A DNA stretch of 64,000 nt from Zanthoxylum bungeanum (Eukaryota > Streptophyta > Magnoliopsida > Sapindales > Rutaceae). A program made the translations under genes and the position numbers. Numbering within the stretch: position 1 is the first letter of the stretch; every line of letters begins with the position of its first letter. The notes under the pieces are model-generated. The model made no database searches, was not told the origin of the DNA, and worked only from the letters and a program-made list of their open reading frames with translations. The stretch is taken from assembly GCA_019454045.1 (NCBI GenBank), contig SKCR01041842.1, forward strand, positions 1 to 64,000, read 5' to 3'. Positions 10,366 through 20,172 of this stretch are shown here, in pieces.

Positions 10366-12477
10366 TGACCGGCGTAAACTCACACGTATAACGCAAGCGC
10401 ACGTATCGTTCAAGTAGTATAAAAAATCGATCCCACGAGGACTTAATATCTAATCTATTAATTTTATGAAGTCAAATGATTACTAGTATCTAACAGGTTG
10501 TTTGATTGATTTGAAATGGTGACGATTCTAAATTTAAAAACAAGTAAATAAAATTGTTCGAAAGTAGGTTTTAAGAAAATTCAATATTAAAAACTATCTA
10601 GGGTTGTGATTTCTTCCAATATCATTTTAAAGATGAAGTGGTTATTTTATGTTTGTGTAATAAATCGGTTTACTAACCTGGAACACTAAATTATGCAAAA
10701 GCCTATGTCGATGGTCAGACGAAAATACCCAGTTTAACCCAATTGAACCATATGTCTATGTCAACCAAATTATCTGGATTCATTAAGTTTAAGTTCCAAT
10801 TATGGCTACCCCCGCCCGACAGGTATATTCCTATCCTGTAAGGAAATCTATTTAAGGGTTATCTATCCTCAAGGAAGATCATGGGCTATTAAGTCTAAGA
10901 CTGAAAACACAAAATTCCTTTGTCAAGTTTATTTTAGATTTACCACATCAATCTTATTAGTGGCCAATTAACAAGACGCATTAAGCTTAAGACTTAATAA
11001 GTAAACCTTTAAATTACCCAAACTATAATTTAACCCCTTATAAACGGTGATATTGGATTTCATCACAACCCCAGATAAGGGCTTAGTTACGACACATATT
11101 TACGGGTAGTAAAAAAAACTTAAATAAAATAAAAGACATAAAGTAAAATACTGAAAATTAAATACTGAAAATTAAATGCTGAAAAGAAATGCTGTAAGTA
11201 AATGCTGTGAATTTAAATACTGAAAATTAAATGCTGAAAAGTAAATGTTGAAAGTAAATTGTGAAAAGTAAATTGTTGAAAAGTAAATAAAGTAAAATTA
11301 CAATAAAAAAGAAAATGCTGAGGTAAAATGATCCACTTTTATTACTTCTATTTTAGATATCTCCCTTAATATAATATATTAACTTTGCATGATAATTACC
11401 AACCAGCCATATAGGCGGTATCCAGATTAAGTCAAATTAATAATTAATTACCAACCGACCAATCAGGCGGTATCCAGTTTAGTCAGGTTAAAACCAATTT
11501 AAATAATTACCAACCGACCAATATGGCGGTATCCTCGTTAAGTCAGGTTTTAACTAGTTTATATATTATAATTAAGGGAGATTAATCTAAATATTAGTAA
11601 TAAAATTTTACCTTTTACCCCAGCAAAGGGGGAGTTACCTCCTCATTACTGAAAAGTAAAAACTGAAAATTAAAGAAAGAAAAGTACTGTGCGTAAAAGT
11701 AAATTGCGGAAAGTAAAAACTGAAAAGTAAAGAAAAGAAAGTGCGAAAGCGGAAATTAATTACTGAAAGCTGTAAATAAACAAACAAGATACAATCTTCT
11801 TAGTATTCTTAAGGAATTCCTTAGAAGAAAGTATGAATTTTACAAACGAAATGGCTTGGTATTTATAGGCAAAATTATGCCTCCATCAAATCATCCACCA
11901 AATCGATTATTAATTGCTCCACTAATTGCTCCACTAAATCCATTATTAATTGTTCCACTAATTGCTTATCATGTTTGGTTGTGATTTGATAATTTTTATT
12001 ATTTATTTATTAATTTATTTTTTGCTTTGAAAATGATTGAAAATGACTTTAATAATTACACACAACACACTTCTGGATAGTTCATCAATTTCGGGCATGC
12101 AATCTTCAGAATTCGAAATTATTTCGTCTTTCAAAGTTGTAGATCTTTGAGTCTTCTTAATCTGGAACTTGAATCAGCTCAATCCAATATCGGAGTAAAA
12201 AGTTATGCCCTAAATACGACAGATGCACAAAACTGGAATTTACAAAACTGCACTTCGTTAAAACGCCCTTTCAAGTTCCAATCTCCAAAATTAATATGTC
12301 AAGTCAAATTTTTGCCCTTATTTGACCCACATTTCATCCCAAAGGATTTCATTATGTCCCAATATTATTTTATCTGCAAAATAAACTAAAACACATCAAA
12401 ACGTTCATCAAACCCGAGAAACTAAACAAAATTTAAGTTAAAGGGGCGGTAAATATTGATATATTTTCCGCTCATCA
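10366..12477 (-). repeat. 5' LTR of A (2112 bp)
   Basis: It begins TGATGAGCGG at 12477 and ends GCCGGTCA at 10366 in sense. TATAAAT is the rc of 11862-11868. It contains the three ACCAGCCATATAGGCGGT-type hairpins (about 11400-11530), a CTGAAAATTAAATG / CTGAAAAGTAAAT short-period repeat (about 11150-11290), and a U5 block with CCCCCGCCCGACAGG. Confidence 0.93.
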
Positions 12478-13591
12478 CTGCTGTTTGGGTTAATTCGGGG
12501 ACTGTTTTCGGGGAGATTTAAGGGTGCAATTTTTGGTTAATTCGGGGACTGTTTTGGTGGGTAAGCGGCTGCTTTTTTGGTGCGTTAGTGCGTGACCTGT
12601 GTGAGGGGTCTGCTGTGCTAGGCGTGAGGGGCATATTTGTGAGTGGAATTTGAGGGGCTGCTTGCGTGAGGCAGTGAATGGCTGGTGGCGTGATGAAGAC
12701 TAAGGAGCTGTGAGGCAATGTGAGGGGCTGTGCGTGAATGAGGCTTTGTGCGTGAGTGCTTGCTGGTCAGTGAATGGCAGGTGGCGTGATGAAGGCTAAG
12801 GGGGTTGTGAGGCAATGTGAGTGGAGTTGGGGGGAAAATGGCGTGTTGTGAGGCAGTGAAGTGGGTGAGGTGTGCGTGAGTTGAGGCTAATGGTGTGAAG
12901 ATGTGGGCGTGGGTAACTTGCGTGGAAGCTATGTGGCGTGAGGCAGTGAGTTAATTTCTTTGTATTTTCATGAGAGTGAGCCAGGGTCTTGGATGTGTGG
13001 TGAATGGTTCTTTTTATAGGCAAATGGTTGAGGTTTACCTTGTTTGAATAGGAAAGGATTTGTGCATTAATGAGAGATATTTTTAATTAGTATTTGATAA
13101 GGAAAAATCTTTTAATTAGGGAGGTGATTTGATTTGATTTGATTTGTTCTCTTTTGATTAGGGATATGATTTGTATCTTTTAATTAGGGAATGTAATTTA
13201 AGTAAATTAGGAAAGCTTTTAATGGGATTTTATTTGACTTTATTTAATTTTGGTATGTGATTTATTTAATTTGGGAAGGTGATTTGGTTTGATTTCAACA
13301 TGTGTTTAATGTGTGGATTTTTTATTTAGGAAGGTGTATTGGGTGTGTGGCTTAGGGTGATTTTGGTGGGCTTGGTTTGTGACTTGCGGGGGTTTGGGCT
13401 AAAGATGTGTTTTAAAATGGAGGTCCAACAAGCGAACCCGCAGCTACTCCAGCGAATTAAATCCAACAATGTGTCAATTCTTGACTCTTCCCTTCCGACG
13501 TCCGTTTCCCGCAGCTTCCACAATCTAAAGAGGTAGTGTCTTCATACGAGACTCATCATCGGGACTTATATGCAAAAATGTAGTGCCTATA
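12478..13591 (-). repeat. 3' LTR of H, part next to the polypurine tract
   Basis: This matches 38338-39453 with few differences. The sense start at 13591 is TATAGGCAC, changed from TGTAGGCAC in the 5' LTR. The promoter TATAAAAAG lies near 13010. A GAGGGGCTGTG-type short repeat runs through 12600-12870 on the plus strand. The rest of the LTR should lie left of element A, outside the window. Confidence 0.88.
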
Positions 13592-13605
13592 GTCGCCCCC
13601 ACTTT
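13592..13605 (-). other. Polypurine tract of H
   Basis: Sense AAAGTGGGGGCGAC sits immediately before the 3' LTR start. Confidence 0.7.
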
Positions 13606-13729
13606 GATGGGACCTGTGCAGTGTGTGACAATGACAATACTATCAAAGTACGTGCAATGCATTTTTACTTACCTGGCTCGCCAGTTGCCAGCTGGCTTGC
13701 CTGTTGCTCTGAACTGAATTGATGATGTG

Positions 13730-14160
13730 CCATTCCTGGCGTGCTAAACCTCATACCTAGGGTGTCACAGTAGTCCACAATAGTCCACAATAGTCCACGA
13801 TAGTCCACATGCCGTACCTGGAGTGCTAAACCCCGTACCTAGGGTGTCGAGGTAGTCCACTATAGTCCACAATAGTCAACGAAGGTCCACACGCTGTACC
13901 TGGCGTGCTAAACCCCGTACCTAGGGTGTCGCGGTAGTCCAAAATAGTCCACGATAGTCCATATGCCGTACTTGGCGTGCTAAACCCCGTACCTAGGTTG
14001 TCGCGGTAGTCCACAATAGTCCACGATAGTCCACATGCCGTACCTAGAGTGCTAAATCCCGTACCTAGGGTGTCGCGGTAGTCCACAATAGTCCACGATA
14101 GTCCACATGCCGTACCTGGCATACTAAACCCCATACCCGAGGTGTCGCAGTTGCATCTCC
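13730..14160 (-). repeat. H array 1: about 72-bp tandem repeat
   Basis: GCCGTACCTGG-type unit starts fall at 13811, 13893, 13965, 14037 and 14109, giving one 82-bp and three 72-bp steps. Each unit contains three or four copies of a 15-base subrepeat GTCCACAATAGTCCACGATA. The open frame on the minus strand here is an accident of repeat length. Confidence 0.9.
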
Positions 14161-14181
14161 ATACCTAGAGTGTCACAGTGA

Positions 14182-14186
14182 TATCT
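14182..14186. other. Target-site duplication of B, left copy (TATCT)
   Basis: TATCT precedes the 5' LTR of B, and the same five bases follow its 3' LTR at 22292-22296. Confidence 0.85.
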
Positions 14187-16260
14187 TGATGAGCATAAAA
14201 TATATCAGTATTTACCGCCCCTTTTACTTAATATTTTGTTTAGTTTCTCGGCTTTGATGAACGTTTTGATGTGTTTTAGTTTATTTTGCAGATAAAATAA
14301 TATTGGGACATAATGAAATCATTTAGGATGAAATTTGGGTCAAATAAGGGCAAAAATTGGACTTGACATATTAATTTTGGAGATTGGAAACTTGAAAGGG
14401 CGTTTTAACGAAGTGCAGTTTTGGAAATTCCAATTTTGCGCATCTGTCGTATTTTGGGCATAACTTTTTACTCCGATATCTGATTGAGCTGATTCAAGTT
14501 CTAAATTAAAGAAGACTCAAAGATCTATAGCTTTGAAAGACAATATAATTTCTAATTCTGAAGATTTCATGCCCGAAATGATGAACCATCCAGAAGTGTG
14601 TTGTGTGTAATTATTAAAGTCACTTTCAATCATTTTCAAAGCAAAAAAATAAATTAATAAATAAATAATAAAAATTATCAAATCATCACCAAACATGATA
14701 AGAGATTAGTGGAGCAATTAATAATGAATTTAGTGGAGCAATTAGTGGAGCAATTAGTGGAGCAATTAATAATTGATTTGGTGGATGATTTGATGGAGGC
14801 AAAATTTTGCCTATAAATACCAAGCCATTTCATTTGTAAAATTGATACTTTCTTCTAAGGAATTCCTTAAGAATACTAAGAAGATTGTATCTTGTTTGTT
14901 TATTTATAGCTTTCAGTAATTAATTTTGGCTTTCGCATTTTCTTTTCTTTACTTTTCAGTTTTTACTTTCCGCAATTTACTTTTATGCACAATACTTTTC
15001 TTTCTTTAATTTTCAGTTTTTACTTTTCAGTAATTTACTTTCAGTAATTTACTTTTCAGCAATGGATTGGATAGAGAGACCTCACACTTAGCTGGTAGAT
15101 CATGGATTGGATATAGCTTTATCTGGTGTTCCGCCGATTATTGAGGGTAACGGGGTGACTAAACTGGATACCGCCGGATTGGTCAGTTGGTAATTAATTA
15201 TTAATTTGACTTAATCTGGATACCGCCTATATGGCTGGTTGGTAATTATCATGCAAAGTTAATATATTATATTAAAGGAGATATCTAAAATAGAAGTAAT
15301 AAAAGTGGATCCTTTTACCTCAGCATTTTCTTTTATTGTACTTTTACTTTATTTATTTTTCAGCAATTTACTTTCAACATTTACTTTTCAGCAATTTACT
15401 TTTCAGCAATTTACTTTCAACATTTACTTTTCAGCAATTTACTTTCAGTATTTACTTTCCGTCATTTACTTTTCAGCATTTTACTTTATGTCTTTTATTT
15501 TATTTAAGTTTTTACTAGCCCTAGTTATGTGTTAGTTATCTGGGGTTGTGATGAATTCTAATATCACTGGTTTATAAGGGGTTATTTTATAGTTTGGGTA
15601 ATTTAAAGGTTTACTTATTAAGTCTTAAGCTTAATGCTTCCTGTTGTCTGATCACCAATAAGAATGATGTGATAAATCTAAAATGAATTAGACATTGAGA
15701 TGTTAGGTTTCAGCCTTAGACTTAATAGCTCACGATCTTCCTTCAGGATAGATAACCCTTTAATAGATTTCCTTACAGGATAGACATATACCTTTCGGGC
15801 GGGGGTAGCCATAATTGGAACTTAAACTTAATGAATCCAGATAATTTGGTTGACATAGACATATGGTTCAATTTTGTTAAACTGGGTATTTGCGTCTGAC
15901 CATCAACAGAGGCTTTTGCATAATTTAGTGTTCCAGGTTAGTAAACTGATTTATTACACAAACATAAAATAATCACTTCATCTTTTAAAAGATATTAGAA
16001 TGATTCACAACCCTAGATATTTGTGTCTTTTGTTATTTTCCTTAGTATTTTTTTTGTCTTTTTATTTATTTATTTATTTTGTAAAACCACATTCAACCAA
16101 TCAAACAATCATTATCTTCTCCATTTAATTAGATATTTGTAAATAAATAGTATCAATATTTAATAACAACAGTAGGAATTAAGTCCTCGTGGGATCGATA
16201 TTTTTATACTACTTGAACGATACGTGCGCTTGCGTTATACGTGTGTGTTTACGCCGGTCA
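14187..16260 (+). repeat. 5' LTR of B
   Basis: It starts TGATGAGC and ends GCCGGTCA. TATAAAT at 14812-14818 overlaps a perfect 16-bp palindrome (14797-14812). A block around 15050-15160 differs completely from the 3' LTR. The TTTACTTTTCAGCAA short-period repeat lies at about 15355-15485. Confidence 0.92.
14797..14818 (+). promoter_or_regulatory. LTR promoter of B: palindrome plus TATA box
   Basis: AGGCAAAATTTTGCCT is a perfect palindrome whose last base starts TATAAAT. The 3' LTR of B and the LTRs of A carry the same site with one or two changes. Confidence 0.6.
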
Positions 16261-16266
16261 AGTTCT

Positions 16267-16284
16267 TGGCGCCGTTGCCGGGGA
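16267..16284 (+). other. Primer binding site of B (tRNA-Asp type)
   Basis: TGGCGCCGTTGCCGGGGA starts six bases after the 5' LTR and matches the site of A. Confidence 0.92.
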
Positions 16285-16391
16285 CTTATTTTTCTTGAGT
16301 TATTAATTTTGAAGCTATCTAATTTACTTGTATCTAATTTTCTTTATCTGTAATTTTTATTTCTTTATTGTATTTTCAGGTGATTAAAAAA

Positions 16392-17651
16392 ATGGAACAT
16401 TATTTGGAGATTGAGAGATCACGAGCTTTACTAGAAGATACACCCCAAATCTGGGAGCAACAATCCGGTTTTCTGAGGCCTGTTGTCCAGCCCAACAATT
16501 ATCACTGGATGCCAGAACCAAGCAATACCACATTTGCTCAACAGAACGCAGTGGGGAGATGTGACATATGTAATGGTAACCACCCAAGAGATTATTGCGA
16601 ATACAACTACCATACAGGGTGGCAGAGCTATCAAGATCCTTCTTGGTATGACGAGCCATCACATTTCACAGAACCACATTTTCCATCTTATCCACCATCT
16701 ACCTATGATCTTCATCAACAACCAGAACCATCAGAGGAAGATTAGTTGCTAAATATGCTCGAAGATATGTTCAAGAAACGAAAAGAAAAGTTGGATACAA
16801 TGCTTGAAACAAGCCAGAATCAATTTGAAAGTATTCAGAGACAATCAGAATTCATTCAGAGGATGACTGATCAAATGAGTCAATTCACAGAAAACCAGAA
16901 CTACATACCTCAAGAACCAGTTTCAGATGACACTGATGAAGCCTTCGAGTACCAATCATTTCACAATGACACTTCAACAGAGGAGGAGGCTGAGCAGTAT
17001 CAACAACCAGAGGTATTAGTTCAGGAGCCCGAACCGGTAAAGTCTCAATTTGACTTTTATTATTCAGATTCTGAAGAGTATGAAGCTGATCTATTTGTAC
17101 CAACAACGGAGGATCAAACTTTCAATCCTCAAAATGAAGATCTTGGAGCATGCTTTACCTTGATGTTTGAAGAAGATCTATCTGAACCATCCATTCCAGT
17201 CGTATCAGAGGATGAAAACCTAATGTCAGAAACATCTTTGCATCCTCAGGTTGACAATTTTGAAGCATGTATTTCACAGATGACATATGAAGAGATGAAT
17301 ACAAAAAGTTTACAATACATATGTGAAGAAAAGGTGGAGCAAGAAGCAGAGCAAATGTCTGACCTTAATAAAGATCCAGAGCATTCAGGAGAAACATCGC
17401 TGTTTTGGGAGTACAAATCAAAGATATCGCCCAAAAGCTTGACAGAATGGAACTCCCATTCCAAGTCAAGCACCATACGAGACCTCATGATTTTCTTTCT
17501 TTCTTTGCAGGAATTACTGGAACACAAGGAGCAAAAAGGTGGCACGAGCATTGAATATGACAAAATTGTTTTTGCCACTTTACCGTTGGAAGAGACCATT
17601 CAAAAGCAACGCTCACGGGATTGTCTTAATTGGACATCAAAACGACATTGA
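16392..17651 (+). pseudogene. Gag zinc-knuckle / protease-RT-linker fusion ORF (one internal stop)
   Basis: ATG at 16392 opens MEHYLEIERSRALLED. A zinc-knuckle variant CDICNGNHPRDYC (C-x2-C-x3-H-x4-C, as in Athila gag) lies at about residues 57-69. TAG at 16743-16745 is the only stop; C has CAG at the same place, so it is probably a C-to-T change at a Gln codon. The frame continues with a coiled-coil-like stretch (QRQSEFIQRMTDQMSQF) and a very acidic region whose FEACISQMTYEEMNTKSL matches the linker between protease and RT in A (LEACITNMTDIELDAEIL). Capsid and protease were therefore removed by internal deletion and the flanks fused, giving about 420 codons. Near 17495-17512 a T-rich run ends TTTGCAG, a possible splice acceptor. 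The same fusion exists in C. Confidence 0.75.
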
Positions 17652-18111
17652 AACCTCTTGACATATGAATTTCAGTCACGTCTGGCTGAAGATGAAAAAT
17701 TTAGCGCTAGCAGGGAGGCAACCCATGCAATTTGTTGTAACTTATGTTTTCATATTTTGTGTATACATGTTGTAGAGTTTTTAATTTTATGTGTTGTTTT
17801 GTAGGGAAAAGCACAAACGGAGCATTTTAAGACAGAAAAAATGGTGTTTGGCAACCAATTCATTAGCGATGGCTGAGTAAAGAATGAAATCTTGAGACAC
17901 ATCCTAATGAATTTATACCAAACGAGTGGCGTATTGCGTACACAATTCCGTTGCCTTAATTATTGCTTTGATTCGCTTTTCTGTTATAATTAATTTATTT
18001 TCGTAGACAGGATCCAGACTTTTTGACCTTTCACGATTCATTTGTTGTTTAGAAAAAACAACATCCTCTGGAAGATACTAGTGCTATTATTACTCACCCT
18101 TTTTCAGGTAC
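17652..18111 (+). other. B: leader block between fusion ORF and LOG
   Basis: It contains TTAGCGCTAGCAGGGAGGCAAC at about 17701-17722, then a T-rich stretch ending TTTTGTAG near 17806, and short open stretches I cannot identify. The Cys-rich ORF of A is not present. At 18098-18107 CCTTTTTCAG is a second acceptor-like site. Confidence 0.6.
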
Positions 18112-18118
18112 TATAAAT
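18112..18118 (+). promoter_or_regulatory. TATA box upstream of LOG (B)
   Basis: TATAAAT lies 58 bases before the LOG ATG, at the same place as in A and C. Confidence 0.45.
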
Positions 18119-18175
18119 TCAGCCCGTCATTAACTTTTGAAGGCATCCAGAGTTGAGAAAGAAATACATAAAAAA

Positions 18176-18830
18176 ATGGAAGCCACTTCAAGAAGACGAG
18201 TTGAAAACATCTGTGTGTTTTGCGGTAGTAGTGTTGGTGTTAAACCAGAATACGTAGAAGCATCACAGGAATTGGGTCGAGTCTTAGCTGCAAGGAATAT
18301 GCATTTAATATATGGCGGAGGAAATCTTGGACTTATGGGGATCGTTTCAAAGGCTGTACAGGAAGGAGGCAGTCACGTTTTGGGAATCGTCCCAAAACCC
18401 TTGGCAGAAGCGAATCTTATTGAACCATCAAACGGAGAGGAACTGATCGTGCCAGGTATGTCTGAATGACTGGTAGAAATGATTAACCGTGTTGATGCTT
18501 TTATTGCTTTGCCAGGTGGCTTGGGTACATTGGAGGAAATTTTTATTGTGCTATCTTGGGCAACCTGAACATACACCAGAAACCACGCTTGGACTGCTCA
18601 ACGTTGATGGATTTTATGATTTTCTTTGTGTGTTTCTTGATGATGCCCGAAGAAATGGGTTCGTATCAAAACCTATGAAAGAACTCCTCTTTACTGCCAG
18701 AACTACTCCGGATCTAATTGACCAACTTTTAGCCTATGAACCACGAGTTGACCCTATCATTTCAAAGATAAATTGGTCCGAGGACGATCGTGGTTAGAGG
18801 CGTAGGATTAATTTGGATTTTAACCTTTAA
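18176..18830 (+). pseudogene. LOG-like: LOG-like phosphoribohydrolase, several lesions (element B)
   Basis: The start is ATG 18176 (MEATSRRRVENICVFCGSS), chosen because it aligns with the start in A and precedes the whole domain. YGGGNLGLMG and PGGLGTLEE (about 18511-18537) are intact. The lesions are: a TGA at 18467-18469, exactly at the codon for the conserved Arg (CGA in A, a C-to-T change at CpG); a one-base loss near 18559 and a two-base gain near 18588, together shifting the frame by one; and an AAG-to-TAG change near 18795. The frame otherwise runs to TAA at 18830, about 218 codons, intronless. The protein would end before the catalytic Glu motif. It is closest to the copy in A and clearly more distant from C. 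Confidence 0.9.
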
Positions 18831-20159
18831 TTTCCTGTAGAATTTCAGCTAACCAGGTATGACCTTCTAAACTATCCTTTTACTGTTTAAGACATTGGGG
18901 ACAATGTCTCATTTAGGTTTGGGGGAGGGAATTAGTTGGTCAATACCTTGTTTTTAGTTTGTGTGTTGTTTTTATTTTTAGTCCAAATTTTTTTTTCGAA
19001 AAATACAAAAAAATTGAAATTTTTTCAAAAATTACAAAAATAATTTGCATTTTTTGTGTTTTTATTTTGACTAAAAAGGTGAAATTGGTAAGAGATAGCC
19101 GAGTAAGGAGTTTCCACTCTTGAGACGTATCTCAAACCTATTACGAAACAAGTTAATTTTTGTTATTTCATTTTGAATTATTTAATTTGTGAATTCTCCA
19201 TAAAACTGACTAAAATGGATCTTCATATGTTCAAGTTGGTAGATTTATCAACATATATAGTAACACATACCAGACATGAGCTAAAATTGAAAATTTGTAA
19301 TATTCAGTGTTATAGTTTAATTGTAGGACGCATCTCAAAAAGCAATGGAGTAAAAAAAAAAAAAAAATTCTGAGATCCGAGTTATTAAGTCTGTAAGGGT
19401 GTTTTAACACCTAGTGCCCTAAAACCAACTGGTTTGGGAGTCATTGGCCCAAAGCTCGCTACATGGATCAAAGATGCTGCAAAAAATATATATATCAGAA
19501 GTCTGAGTAATTAAGTCCGTAGGGGTGTCTTAACACCTGGTGCCCTAAAGCCAACTGGTTTGGGAGTCACCGACCCAAAGCTCGTTACATAGATGAAAGA
19601 TATTGTATATAAATAAAAAAATAGAGAGAAAAAATCAAAGAAAAAATCTGAAAAATGAGAAAATTATTCCATTGCTACAAAAAAGTGTGAAATCTGATAG
19701 AACTTTAAGACAAAAATATTACTCTCTTATCAACTGCACTTATGACTGTTGTGGGCAAAAATGAGTTGTTTAATATTTTGTCGACTGTGTATATGGAGAA
19801 TGGTAAAAATAATCGAAGAATTTACTTATTCGGTAATTTAAAATGAAACAAAACAACTATTGACTTGGAGTAGAAGTTTCACCTGATTAATCACTAACTT
19901 CTTTATTCTCTTTTCGTTTGTCTTTTTGCTTTTGTGTACATTAGTTTCACTACATTTTTTTACTTTTGTAAAACGTTTGTGGGTATCATTGCTGTAAGCC
20001 CTCACGAGACTACAACTCGTCCTCTAGGGACACTTAGGGGTTTAAAGGCTTGTTGCATATGCTAAATGCAACTGTGATCCCTACGAAAGTGGCTTAGTTT
20101 AATTTTAATTGTTTCTTGTATTTTATTTTATTGTTTTGCTCGAGGACTAGCAAAATGTT
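18831..20159 (+). other. B: noncoding region between LOG and 3' LTR
   Basis: This is the same layout as A and C. The inverted repeat GACATTG-GGGA-CAATGTC at 18891-18908 stands before TTTGGGGGAGGG, then come two direct repeats of about 105 bases (19374-19481 and 19496-19611) with a short TA run between them. No credible ORF is present. Confidence 0.75.
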
Positions 20160-20172
20160 AGGTTTGGGGGTG
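20160..20172 (+). other. Polypurine tract of B
   Basis: AGGTTTGGGGGTG stands directly before the 3' LTR start TGATGAGC. Confidence 0.85.

Larger units (their letters stand above)
427..12477 (-). mobile_element. Athila-type LTR retrotransposon A carrying LOG
   Basis: Sense runs right to left: 5' LTR (12477-10366), tRNA-Asp-type primer site, gag, protease, RT/RNase H, integrase, Cys-rich ORF, LOG, polypurine tract, 3' LTR (2094-427, cut short). The Athila assignment rests on the tRNA-Asp primer site, the RT and gag wording, and the conserved block reading GGGAGGCAACCC after integrase. Nearly every ORF carries frameshifts or stops, so the copy is defective, although its two LTRs look very alike. 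It is inserted in the 3' LTR of Tat-type element H, because 12478 onward matches H's 5' LTR from about 38338. Confidence 0.9.

Noticed and set aside
13826..14134. Open frame of about 100 codons with repeated STLGTACGLSWTIVDY wording on the minus strand
   Set aside because: The 72-bp unit is divisible by three, so the frame stays open by repetition. There is no start context, domain or conservation.
15305..15535. Hydrophobic ORFs (FSNLL, FYFSAIYF repeats) in B LTRs, also 21330-21566
   Set aside because: They are translations of the TTTACTTTTCAGCAA short-period repeat; the frames are not kept in A.
18137..18830. LOG as an ordinary host gene hit by transposons
   Set aside because: Three intronless copies occur at the same position in three LTR elements on both strands, inside the target duplications of B, with shared flanking element sequence. 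A host gene would have introns and different surroundings.
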